Source: Conus ventricosus
Taxonomy: Eukaryota; Mollusca; Gastropoda; Neogastropoda; Conidae
Assembly: GCA_018398815.1 (NCBI GenBank)
Contig: JAFLJL010014716.1
Span: 30,001 to 94,000, forward strand
Length of the DNA stretch: 64,000 nt
Reading direction: 5' to 3'
Both the position numbers and the translations under genes were made by a program. This document shows, one piece after another, positions 42,815-53,129 of this stretch. The notes below the pieces were generated by a model. It was not told where the DNA came from, searched no databases, and worked only from the letters and a program-made list of their open reading frames with translations. Positions within the stretch are counted from its first letter, which is position 1, and every line of letters starts with the position of its first letter.

Positions 42815-43921
42815 CGCTGGGCTGTGTGGGTCTGGGTTGTGTGGGTCTGGGTTTGGTGGGTCTGGGCTGGGTGGGTCTGGGCTGTGTGGGTCTGGGTTTG
42901 GTGGGTCGGGGCTGTGTGGGTCTGGGCTATGTGGGTCTGGGCTGTGTGGGTCTGGGCGTTGTGGGTCTGGGTTTGGTGGGTCTGGGCTGCGTGGGTCTGG
43001 GCTTTGTGGGTCTGGGTTTGATGGGTCTGGTCTGGGCTGTGTGGGTCTGGGTTTGATGTGTCTGGGCTGCGTGGGTCTGGGCTGCGTGGGTCTGAACTTG
43101 ATGGGTCTGGGTTTGATGGGTCTGGGCTGCGTGGATCTGGGCTTGATGGGTCTGGGTTTGATGGGTCTGGGCTGTGTGGGTCTGGGCTTGATGGGTCTGG
43201 GCTTGATGGGTCTGGGCTTGATGGGTCTGGGCTGCGTGGGTCTGGACTGCGTGGGTCTGGGCTGTGTGGGTCTGGGCTGCGTGGGTCTGGGCTGCATGGG
43301 TCTGGACTGCGTGGGTCTGGGTTTTGATGGGTCTGGGTTTTGATGGGTCTGGGCTGTGTGGGTCTGGGCTGCGTGGGTCAGGGCTTGATGGGTCTGGGTT
43401 TGATGGGTCTGGGCTGCGTGGGTCTGGGCTGCGTGGGTCTGGGTTTGATGGGTCTGGGCTGTGTGGGTCTGGGCTGCGTGGGTCTGGGCTGCGTGGGTCT
43501 GGGCTTGATGGGTCTGGGCTGCGTGGGTCTGGACTGCGTGGGTCTGGGCTGGATGGGTCTGGACAGCGTGGGTCTGGGCAGCGTGGGTCTGGGCTTGATG
43601 GGTCTGGGCTGCGTGGGTCTGGGCTGGATGGGTCTGGTCTGGGCTGCGTGGGTCTGGACTGTGTGGGTCTGGACTGCGTGGGTCTGGGCTGCGTGGGTCT
43701 GGGCTGCGTGGGTCTGGGCTGCGTGGGTCTGGGCTGCGTGGGTCTGGGCTGCGTGGGTCTGGTCTGGTCTGCGTGGGTCTGGTCTGGTCTGCGTGGGTCT
43801 GGTCTGGTCTGCGTGGGTCTGGTCTGGTCTGCGTGGGTCTGGACTGCGTGGGTCTGGGCTGGATGGGTCTGGACTGCGTGGGTCTGGGCTGCGTGGGTCT
43901 GGGCTTGGTGGGTCTGGGCTG
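42815..43921 (+). repeat. G-rich 15-bp minisatellite directly after a splice donor
   Basis: About 73 copies of GGGTCTGGGCTGCGT with variants (TTTGATG, GGATG, TTGGTG). Each unit has two GGG runs on the transcribed + strand, so adjoining units meet the G3N1-7 quadruplex pattern throughout. Confidence 0.95.
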
Positions 43922-44088
43922 TGAGTTGTTTTTGTTGTCAGTTGTGTGTAAAACAGTGACATTAGAATCTTCATGCTTTAGAATGATCATTATGTTTACG
44001 CCCCAGGCTTTCAAAGGAGAAGACAACTTGAGCAGCAAAGAAAATGTTACTTATCAACAAAAGTGATCGCTCTTAGAAATCATACACA

Positions 44089-44109
44089 CTCATACACACG
44101 AGCGCGCAC

Positions 44110-44148
<39 letters not shown>

Positions 44149-44209
44149 ACACACACACACAACACACACACACATATATTCTGACACACACACACTCACA
44201 CACATTCTG

Positions 44210-44264
<55 letters not shown>

Positions 44265-44331
44265 ACACACACACATATATATTCTGTCACACACACACAC
44301 TCACACACATTCTGTCACACACACACACACA

Positions 44332-44363
<32 letters not shown>

Positions 44364-44405
44364 CGTACGCATACACGCACGCAAGCATCTACGCATGCAC
44401 GCAGG
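44089..44405. repeat. (CA)n microsatellites with TATATTCTG spacers, then (GCAC)n
   Basis: Several CA runs are separated by a repeated TATATTCTGTCACAC-type spacer and end in an ACGC/GCAC tract at 44330-44370. Confidence 0.95.
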
Positions 44406-44437
44406 CAGAGAGAGAAAAATCCCATGCTCAGAGAGAG

Positions 44438-44491
44438 TAAGGGTGTTTTTGTATTGAAGAAACTGCACAGCAGCAAGAAAGCATTGAGAAA
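44438..44491 (+). repeat. 64-bp minisatellite, left of the hAT-like insertion
   Basis: One partial unit (TGTTTTTGTATTGAAGAAAC and on to GCATTGAGAAA). It is continued after the insertion at 50424. Confidence 0.85.
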
Positions 44492-45017
44492 CAGGGTTCG
44501 TACGCCCCTTATTTTCTTGAAAAGTGCTTGAGATTTGACATGACCATTTCAAGGCCTGGAAAAGTACTTAAAAATAAGCTGAAGGCCTAACCCCCTGGAA
44601 AAGTCCTTGAAATTTCAAAATCGGTCACAATCTGTCCTCTCAAAGCAAGGAAGTGACTGTCACTCAAGAAAATGTTTTTTATACGAAATAAATCACAATC
44701 TCTGTCACTCCATGTGGCTTCGTGATCGCCGATCCCGTAGCAACCGACAACAGCCTAGCTGAAGCAGAAGGGAAGTAACTCGTCAGTGACTAGTGTTTGA
44801 CTTACTATAGACTTAAGTGTAGAAGCCAACAGAGTTCTTTCCCTTTGGTTACCATCGGGGTTGTGTCGACGGTCGATGTTTTGCGCCAAATAGTGCTACT
44901 GAGCCTGCAAGATGGGGAAAGGAGACTGCGTTTTCAATGATATGTGGGCAGAAAAAGATGCTTTCAAAGGTTGGTTAGCTCGTGGAGAAAACGAACACTC
45001 AGCAAGGTGCACATTGT

Positions 45018-45096
45018 AATAATAATAATAATAAGGAACATTTAGTGCGCTTAATCTTAAACAAAAGCCCTAAGCGCTTACAGCAATAAGCCCTAA

Positions 45097-45157
<61 letters not shown>

Positions 45158-46761
45158 CCCACACACCAGCGAAGGAGCAGAAAAATTATGTTTTGAAGAG
45201 AGTTGTTTTGAGGGAGGACTTGAAAGAAGAAAGACTGTTTGAGTTTCGGAGTGCAGAAGGGAGATTGTTCCAGCAGGAAGGAGCCTGAAAAGAAAAAGAA
45301 CGTTCACCAAGTGTTCTGGCCCGAAAACGAGGGATCTGCAGAATGCGAGTGTCAGAAGAAGAGCGAAGCTGTCTGGAAGGAGTATAGGTCGACAGAAGTT
45401 TAGAGAGGTAAGATGGAGCGAGGCCATCCAATGCCTTGTAACAGAGCAAAGAAAGTTTGTACTTGATGCGTTTTTCAACAGGAAGCCAGTGCAAAGATTT
45501 AAGCAAGGGAGAAACATGAGAGGTTTTCGGAGATTTCGAGACAAGGCGAGCAGCATTATTTTGGACTTTCTGCAATTTTGCAAGAAGATTCTGTGGACAG
45601 CCAGCAAGAAGAGAATTACAGTAGTCAAGTCTTGAAAGAATGAAAGCAGAAACCAGAGTCTTGGTGGCTTCTTCAGACAGAAGGTGGCGCACAGAACTGA
45701 TTCGCCGAAGCTCCAAGTAGCAAGCACGGCAGATAGAAGAAATCTGATTTTGAAAAGAGAGTGTCTGATCAAGTACAACGCCTAGATTTCGCACAGTGGT
45801 AGAGGTCTGAATGAGAGAGGTACCAAGTTGGACAGAAGAAGGAACAGAGATTGTAGACATGAGCCGTTTTGGGAGAATGAAGATCAGTTCAGTTTTGTCA
45901 TTGTTTAACTGAAGTTTGTTGCAAGTCATCCATGCCTTTATGTCAGAGATGCAGAGCTGTGAGCGATCAATGATGGAGGAGAGGAGAGAGATGTCACCAG
46001 AAATGTACATTTGATTGTCATCAGAGAAGCAGTGGTGTGAAATGTCATGATGGGCTACAATGTCAGAGATGGGTTGGGTATATAGAACAAACAGAATGGG
46101 ACCAAGGACAGAGCCTTGGGGAACACCATAATTCAAGTCAGCAGAGCTTGAAGAAAAACCATTGACAGAGACAATTTGGGTTCGACCAGAAAGGTAAGAA
46201 TGAAACCATGCCAAAGCGTGAGAAGAGATGCCAAAAGTATGTTGAAGTCTAGTGAGGAGGGTGGAGTGATCAATGGTATCAAAGGCAGCGGACAAGTCAA
46301 GAAGAGAAAGCAGTGAAACCTGACCATTATCCAGAGCAGAGAGAAGATCGTTTATTATTTTCAGCAGAGCAGTTTCTGTACTGTGTCCAGTGCGATAGGC
46401 GGACTGCAACGAATAGAGCAAGTTGTTTTGGTCAAGGTGGTTTTGGAGTTGGAGAAGTGCTATCTTTTCAATTATCTTTGAAAGAAAAGACAAGTTGGAG
46501 ACAGGTCGATAATTTTTTAGGTTTTCAGGGTCAAGAGAGGGTTTCTTCAAAAGAGGTCGGACAACAGCAGCTTTCAGTGCAGGTGGGAAACAACCAGAAG
46601 TGAGAGATTCATTTACCACACTAGTGATATATGGCAACAAAACATCCATGCATGCAGATAATAAAGTAGATGGAGAGGATCCAGTACACATGTTTTGATA
46701 ACAGTCTTGTCGATGACTTCTTTGACAACAGCAACTGTCACAGGTTCAAAGTCAGTCAATG
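45018..46761 (-). mobile_element. L2/CR1-like non-LTR retrotransposon, 5'-truncated
   Basis: On the - strand it ends at 45018 in an (ATT)n tail (AATAATAATAAT on +). It is flanked by 7-bp duplications ACATTGT (45011-45017, 46762-46768). A CA microsatellite (45100-45150) lies in its 3' part. It is inserted antisense to the hAT-like transposase, inside its zinc finger. Confidence 0.9.
45186..46691 (-). CDS. Reverse transcriptase ORF of the L2/CR1-like element
   Basis: An uninterrupted 501-codon frame containing KNYRPVSNLSFLSKIIEKIA, LDLSAAFDTIDHSTLLTRL, YGVPQGSVLGPILFVLY, the catalytic block CFSDDNQMYIS and a C-terminal LDYCNSLLAGCPQNLLAKLQ segment. Usual YADD is FSDD here: the Asp pair is kept, with Y to F and A to S changes. 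The endonuclease domain is missing through 5' truncation. The open frame indicates a recent insertion. Confidence 0.9.
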   Translation of the reverse strand: MCTGSSPSTLLSACMDVLLPYITSVVNESLTSGCFPPALKAAVVRPLLKKPSLDPENLKNYRPVSNLSFLSKIIEKIALLQLQNHLDQNNLLYSLQSAYRTGHSTETALLKIINDLLSALDNGQVSLLSLLDLSAAFDTIDHSTLLTRLQHTFGISSHALAWFHSYLSGRTQIVSVNGFSSSSADLNYGVPQGSVLGPILFVLYTQPISDIVAHHDISHHCFSDDNQMYISGDISLLSSIIDRSQLCISDIKAWMTCNKLQLNNDKTELIFILPKRLMSTISVPSSVQLGTSLIQTSTTVRNLGVVLDQTLSFQNQISSICRACYLELRRISSVRHLLSEEATKTLVSAFILSRLDYCNSLLAGCPQNLLAKLQKVQNNAARLVSKSPKTSHVSPLLKSLHWLPVEKRIKYKLSLLCYKALDGLAPSYLSKLLSTYTPSRQLRSSSDTRILQIPRFRARTLGERSFSFQAPSCWNNLPSALRNSNSLSSFKSSLKTTLFKT

Positions 46762-47572
46762 ACATTGTGCAAGAAGAGTTTTAGTATCTCGGGTATGGGC
46801 ATCAGTGCTGTGAAGAGTCATGCTGATGGAGTGAAACACAAACGGTTGGTGGAACATGAACATGAGAATAAGAGAAATGCCGGTGGTGCCACACAGCTGA
46901 CCATGCATGGATTCACTCTTGGAAACCGAAACTCCTCACCAAGATCTGAACCACCGGGTGCAAGGCAGGAGACTGGCAGTCAACTGCCTTCAACTTCAAG
47001 TTTTACTGCAGTGACAGGGGGGTCTCAAGATCCACCTTCCACATCAGCAGCTGCAGGGTCTTCAAGCAGCTTTTCTAAACAGAAAACGATCGACGAATCG
47101 TGCACCAAGAACGATGTCCTAACTGCTGAGGTGTATTGGACTTTGTTTGCCATGGAGAAGCATTACTCTTATCACAGTTTCACTGGTGTTGGGGAGATAT
47201 TAAAAAAAATGTTTCCATCGTGTTCTGTTGCTGACAAGTTTGCCTGCAGTGAAACGAAGGCCAGGTATTTGAGCACATTTGGATTAGCACCCCACTTTCT
47301 GGATTTGCTGACTCGCAAAGTGAAGTCTTCTGATGGCTATGTTTTGCTTTTCGATGAAAGTTTAAATCATGAACTGAAGCAAAAACAGTTGGATGTGTTC
47401 ATTCGTTTTTGGGACGAAAAAGAGGTGACAACGCGATACCTCACATCTCGGTTTCTTGGACATGCCACATCAGACCATTTGTACTCTGAACTTGCTGACT
47501 GCTGTGCCTCTGTGGGCAAATCAGGAATTCTACAGTTGTCCATGGATGGTCCCAATGTGAACTGGGCCACAT

Positions 47573-48267
47573 GAATTTTTTTTTTTTTTTTTTTTGTGGC
47601 ATCAGTTATCGGATCACTGGAGCACCTAAGGCGGTGATTTCTTTTTTTTTTCTTTTTTTTTTTTTTTTTTTTTCTTTTTTTTTTCTTTTTTTTTTTTCCC
47701 TAATGCCAAAATCCACCTCTTCATTTTTTGGTGCTTCACACTGTCCTCTTCATCTGCCAAAAAAACAAAAATCGGAAAAAAAAGAAACAATTTCCACTGC
47801 CAGCTTTTTTTTTTTTTTTTTTTACCTCCAACCAGTCTCTTTCACTCCATGCATCGTCTGTATGTTCTTTAAAATGTACATCTTTTTGCTGATTTTAATG
47901 TTTTTTTGCGTTTGATACAAAGTGTCTGGGTTTGTTTATGTTCTAATGTGTGGTGTACTGGCACTCTCACGCTGATATTGTGCTGTTTATACAAAGAAAA
48001 CAACATAAGTTAAACAGTAGACTTCATTATTTTCTTTTCTTTCACTTTTTCCAAGAGAGAGAGAGAGAGAGAGACAGGGGAGAGACAGAGAGAGAGAGAG
48101 GGAGAGAGAGAGAGCGAGAGAGAGAGAGAGAGGGGGGGGAGGGAGGGAGAGAGAGAACGACCAACAGACGGACAGAAAGAGGCGGCTTCGTAGCAATAAA
48201 TACAAAATTTGTTCCAAATCGTCTTACCAATTGGCTATTCCACGATACAGACAGCCTTATAGCGAAA
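47573..48267 (-). mobile_element. 695-bp insertion with 9-bp target duplication and terminal poly-T
   Basis: It is bounded by GGGCCACAT duplications (47564-47572, 48268-48276). It starts with GAA plus about 20 T, so on the - strand it ends in poly-A, as a retroposed copy would. The inside holds more T runs, A-rich patches and a GA repeat (48052-48150). The source is not recognised. Removing it plus one duplicate rejoins the transposase frame exactly. Confidence 0.75.
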
Positions 48268-50423
48268 GGGCCACATATGATAAACTGGCTGAAGACATAG
48301 AGAGAGATACCAGCAAGGAGATGTTTAATGTAGGTAGTTGTGGTTTGCATGTGGTTCACAACGTCTTCAAGTGTGGGATTGCTGCAGCTGAATGGGACAT
48401 AGAGTACAGCATCAGCGCACCCTTTTGGCTGTTCAAAGATTCTCCTGCAAGGAGAGAGGACTTCTCTACAATCACAGGTTGCACTGACTTTCCCCAGAAA
48501 TTTTGCAGTGTCCGATGGTTGGAGAATGTGTCTGTGTGTGAGCGACTTCTGAAGATCTGGCCTCACATTGTGAAATATGTCAATACTCTGGCAGCAAGTA
48601 AGAAATGTCCAACACTGAAATCCTTGTCATGTGTGCAGAGCAGTGTCAATGATCCTCTGTTTCCCTGCAAAGCTGCAGATCTTTGTGTCTGTGGCCAAGG
48701 AGATTGAGCCCTTTCTGGCCAAATACCAGTCTGACAAACCATTGTTGCCTTTCTTGGCAGAGGACCTGTTCAACCTGAATTCTGAAACTGACACAGAAAT
48801 TTGTAAAAGGAGGAGTGCACAAATGGCATTGACACCATTCCTAAGCTTTTTGAACTCACCAAAAAACTTGCAGACACGAGTCTGCACAAAGAGACAAGGA
48901 AAGTGGAATGTGGATTCTTGCCAACAGGACTATGCAACAACTTGTACTTAGTACTAGCAAGGAAGGAAAAGTGGAAGCAGATGTGGCAGCTGTGAGAATA
49001 AGCACGAAGAAGATGTACATGGCTATTATTGACAAAATACTGGAAAAGTCACCACTGCGGTTACCATTGTACGCTCTCTGGCTTGGTTCAATCCTGGGTT
49101 GATCTGTCAGAACAAGGAACTTGCAGAAAAGAACTTGAAAAGATGTCTGGGGGAGATGGTAGACCGTAAACAAGTTGACTCGTCAGACTGTGACAGCATC
49201 ATCAGCCAGTACAAAGACTTCTGTAGAGAGGCTGCTGCACTTCCAGACTTGCAGGACTTTGACAGGGACGAAGGACGTCTGGACACTCTATTCCACTCTG
49301 CTCTTTCAGGTCGGAAAGATTGGGAGCTCCTATGGCAGGTTGTGCGTAAGATGTTGGTTTTGTCCCAGGACAAGCTTCTGTCGAAAGGGGTTTTTCTGTA
49401 AACAAGCACATCTCGACAGATAACATGAGTCAAAAAGCTTTGACAGCGCAGCGAGTCATCGTAGACCACCTGACCAAGGCTGGAGGTGCTGACAAGGTTG
49501 AAATGACAAAATCACTCTGTATAATGCTGCCAGTGCAAGGCAAAGGTACAGACTGTTTATTGAAGAAAACCAGAAGAAAGGTGAGGCTGAAGCAGCAGGG
49601 AAAAAAAGGAAACAGCTACTGGATGAGGTTGAGGATCTGAAAATGAAGAAGAGAAAACTAGCAAGTTGTGCCGAAGATTTGATCCATACAGCAGACAACT
49701 TGGCAGTAAAGGCTGAAAACAGTGTGCAGGTGAAACAGCAGGGGAACTTGATAGCCAAGTCCAACGCAATGAGAAGGTCTGCCAAGGAAAAGACTGAAGA
49801 AGTGTCAAAACTTGAGAAAAAACTCTGTGCAAAACTGGAAGAGCTGAAGGAGATGTAAACTGTAAATGTTCTCCCTTTTCTGACTGCTGACAGATGTGCA
49901 ACTTTAGATATTTCCTTAATAGACCTGCGTATAACTGTCTTCCTTATAGAAGTACTTTTATTTTTTCTGCCATGTGAGTGCAAAGTGTGTAAGGTATTGG
50001 AAGAACTCCGAAGGTGTATATTTTCTATGTACTGAAGAAAAATCGACAAAAGGGAAAGTTTCTGCAAAGGTGACTGTATTCTCCTGTGCATTCAGACTCA
50101 AGACTATCATTAGTAACGGAAGCGGTGGTCAGCTCTGTGCTGGTTGTGTTAAACTGTAAAGTCACAGTGTAATTCAGAGAAAACAATGACAACTGTACCT
50201 GCCTTCTTCTTCCATCTACTGGACCTGACCAGTTGTGCTAGCATGAATACGAGGTAAGAAATGATGTTAAGTTAATGATTGATAGTAACAGGCTGCTCAT
50301 AGAGTTTAATAAACATAACTTTGCAAGAAAGTTGTTAATTACTACCCTTGAATGAAGCTGCTAATCCCTGGAAATTCCTTGAAAACCCCTTGAACTTTTT
50401 TTTCTGATATCTGTGGAACCCTG

Positions 50424-50826
50424 GAGAAACTAGTGCTGCTCTTGCTGTTTTTGTATTGAAGAAACTGCACACCAGCGAGAAAGCATTGAGAAACTAGTGC
50501 TGCTCTTGCTGTTTTTGTATTGAAGAAACTGCACACCAGTGAGAAAGCATCGAGAAACTAGTGCTGCTCTTGCTGTTTTTGTATTGAAGAAACTGCACAC
50601 CAGTGAGAAAGCATTGAGAAACTAGTGCTGCTCTTGCTGTTTTGTATTGAAGAAACTGCACACCAGTGAGAAAGCATTGAGAAACTAGTGCTGCTCTTGC
50701 TGTTTTTGTATTGAAGAAACTGCACACCAGTGAGAAAGCATTGAGAAACTAGTGCTGCTCTTGCTGTTTTTGTATTGAAGAAACTGCACACCAGTGAGAA
50801 AGCATTGAGAAACTAGTGCTGCTCTT
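50424..50826 (+). repeat. 64-bp minisatellite abutting an exon acceptor
   Basis: Six units of GAAACTGCACACCAGTGAGA, AAGCATTGAGAAACTAGTGC, TGCTCTTGCTGTTTTTGTAT, TGAA. The last unit turns into the real acceptor CTAGTGCTGCTCTTGCTTCAG of the exon at 50834. Confidence 0.92.
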
Positions 50827-50833
50827 GCTTCAG

Positions 50834-50917
50834 GTGTTGAAAGGGGACTTGGTGCCGGCCATAGAGACACATGAGATGCTGTACCAGGTGTTGCAGAGAC
50901 ACAACTTTATCCCAGAG
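50834..50917 (+). CDS. EDEM3: EDEM3 exon, GH47 domain
   Basis: An 84-bp phase-0 exon between CTTGCTTCAG and CCCAGAG/GTATGT. It encodes [20 protein letters not shown], then QRHNFIPE. This matches EDEM3 '[28 protein letters not shown]' nearly residue for residue. Its last 14 nt plus donor are the motif repeated in the 49-bp array that follows. Confidence 0.95.
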
Positions 50918-52275
50918 GTATGTACAGTGCTGCTCTAGAACACAGCAAGCTGACTTTATCCAGAGGTATGTACAGTGCGAACACAGCAAGCTAACTTTAT
51001 CCCAGAGGTATGTATAATGCTGATCGAGAACACAGCAAGCTGACTTTATCCCAGAGGTATGTACAGTGCTGATCAAGAACACAGCAAGCTGACTTTATCC
51101 CAGAGGTATGTACAATGCTGATCAAGAACACAGCAAGCTGACTTTATCCCAGAGGTATGTACAATGCTGATGTAGAACACAGCACGCTCACTTTATCCCA
51201 GAGGTATGTACAGTGCTGATCAAGAACACAGCAAGCTGACTTTATCCCAGAGGTATGTACAGTGCTGATGTAGAACACAGCAAGCTCACTTTATCCCAGA
51301 GGTATGTACAGTGCTGATGTAGAACACAGCAAGCTGACTTTATCCCAGAGGTATGTACAGTGCTGATGTAGAACACAGCAAGCTAACTTTATCCCAGAGG
51401 TATGTACAGTGCTGATGTAGAACACAGCAAGCTGACTTTATCCCAGAGGTATGTACAGTGCTGATGTAGAACACAGCAAGCTAACTTTATCCCAGAGGTA
51501 TGTACAGTGCTGCTCTAGAACACAGCAAGCTGACTTTATCCCAGAGGTATGTACAGTGCTGCTGTAGAACACAGCAAGCTGACTTTATCCCAGAGATATG
51601 TACAGTGCTGATGTAGAACACAGCAAGCTGACTTTATCCCAAAGGTATGTACAGTGCTGATGTAGAACACAGCAAGCTGACTTTATCCCAGAGGTATGTA
51701 CAGTGCTGATGTAGAACACAGCAAGCTGACTTTATCCCAGAGGTATGTACAGTGCTGATGTAGAACACAGCAAGCTGACTTTATCCCAGAGGTATGTACA
51801 GTGCTGCTCTAGAACACAGCAAGCTGACTTTATCCCAGAGGTATGTACAGTGCTGATGTAGAACACAGCAAGCTGACTTTATCCCAGAGGTATGTACAGT
51901 GCTGATGTAGAACACAGCAAGCTGACTTTGTCCAAGAGGTATGTACTGTGCTGATGTAGAACACAGCAAGCTGACTTTATCCCAGAGGTATGTACAGTGC
52001 TGCTCTAGAACACAGCAAGCTGACTTTGTCCCAGAGGTATGTACAGTGCTGCTCTAGAACACAGCAAGCTGACTTTGTCCCAGAGGTATGTACAGTGCTG
52101 CTCTAGAACACAGCAAGCTGACTTTATCCCAAAGGTATGTACAGTGCTGATGTAGAACACAGCAAGCTGACTTTATCCCAAAGGTATGTACAGTGCTGAT
52201 GTAGAACACAGCAAGCTGACTTTATCCCAGAGGTATGTACAGTGCTGCTCTAGAACACAGCAAGCTGACTTTGTC
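50918..52275 (+). repeat. 49-bp splice-donor minisatellite (right copy)
   Basis: About 28 copies of GTATGTACAGTGCTGATGTA, GAACACAGCAAGCTGACTTT, ATCCCAGAG. Each includes 14 nt of the preceding exon's end and an intact GAG/GTATGT donor; variants include CCAAAG and CCAAGAG at the junction and TTTGTCC for TTTATCC. Read on from the exon, the unit has an in-frame TAG at codon 7. Confidence 0.95.
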
Positions 52276-52329
52276 CCATATAAGAGAAACTGTATTTTCA
52301 CTGACCTCTGTTGTGTGCAGCATTTTCAA

Positions 52330-52742
52330 GTTTGCTGTTGATAGACTGTAGCCAAAGTAACCTTTGTACTGTTTTACACCTTCAGATATTTACCAGTGAT
52401 AGACTGTGTAAAATGACCTGAGTAGTGTGTAATGTGTTACATTTTCATATATTTACTGTTGATAAACCATTACTTAAGTGACCGGTATAGTGTGTTAAAT
52501 TTTCATATATTTACTGTTCATAAACATGTCACTAAAGTGACCTGTGTAGTTTGTTACGTTTTCATATATTTGCTGTTTATAAACATGTCACTAAAGTGAC
52601 CTGTGTAGTGTGTTACATTTTCATATATTTACTGTTCATAAGCATGTCGCCAAAGTGACCTGTGTAGTGTCTTACAATTTCATATATTTACTGTCCATAA
52701 ACATGTCACTAAAGTGACCTGTGTAGTGCGTTACACTTTCAG
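52330..52742 (+). repeat. ~59-bp repeat abutting an exon acceptor (right copy)
   Basis: Same repeat as 1093-1515, with six to seven units of GTCACTAAAGTGACCTGTGT type running into GCGTTACACTTTCAG. Confidence 0.8.
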
Positions 52743-52826
52743 GCATTCACTACAGATTTCCGTGTACATTGGGGCCACCATCCATTGCGACCTGAATTTA
52801 TTGAGTCCACCTACTTTCTCTATAAG
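52743..52826 (+). CDS. EDEM3: EDEM3 exon with the GH47 catalytic-base motif (right copy)
   Basis: An 84-bp exon identical in sequence to 1516-1599 ([10 protein letters not shown] to FLYK), in correct order after the exon at 50834 with matching phase 0. Only here is the exon in its full genomic context with five other EDEM3 exons. Confidence 0.95.
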
Positions 52827-53129
52827 GTAAATACCTACTTAAGTGATTGTGATCTTTTATGGTATTTGATAAATGAAATAGAGTGTTTGTGTGATAGGTT
52901 TTTTTTTAGAATGAATAGATTATACATGAAGTCATGTTTGAAATGGTGAGAATGTAAGTATTACAGCCATTAATTACAACTTTGTATTGGGCTCACCCGT
53001 TTGGATACCTTGACTATGGGATACATAGATCCAGTTGAACCGAGAGATGGTTCAGTGACAGTTCGTCCAGTGACCCTAACGACCTCCAGCCACCATTCTT
53101 TGCCTGGGGTGAGGGCACAGTCAGTCTGA

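Larger units (their letters stand above)
44912..49858 (+). pseudogene. hAT-like transposase, interrupted and frameshifted
   Basis: It starts at ATG 44912 with MGKGDCVFNDMWAEKDAFKG, then a zinc finger whose CTLC pair is split by the LINE; after 46762 it reads SAVKSHADGVKHKR. The frame runs through TAEVYWTLFAMEKHYS to SMDGPNVNWAT at 47572, is broken by the second insertion, and resumes at 48277 with YDKLAEDIERDTSKEMFNVG, HVVHNVFK, WLFKDSPARRED and CSVRWLENVSVCERLL. Frameshifts follow near 48670, 48820 and 49100. The C-terminus has the hAT dimerisation signature (ELLWQVVRKMLVLS, then ASVERGFSVNKHIS after one shift at about 49370) and a Lys-rich coiled coil ending at 49858. Not functional as it stands. 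Confidence 0.85.
44492..50423 (+). mobile_element. 5.9-kb hAT-like DNA transposon carrying two nested insertions
   Basis: The ends are CAGGGTTC (44492) and GAACCCTG (ending 50423). GAGAAA is duplicated outside both (44486-44491, 50424-50429), and the uninterrupted 64-bp minisatellite unit reads GCATTGAGAAACTAG. Subterminal CTTGAAA/CCTGGAAA repeats near both ends are typical of hAT-like elements with CAGGGTTC termini. The transposase on the + strand is interrupted by a LINE (45018-46761) and by a 695-bp poly-T insertion (47573-48267). Confidence 0.85.

Noticed and set aside
42764..44038. 424-codon - strand frame of Pro/Thr/Arg repeats and + strand GSG/LGCVG repeats, collagen- or mucin-like
   Set aside because: Encoded by the 15-bp G-rich array with no gene context.
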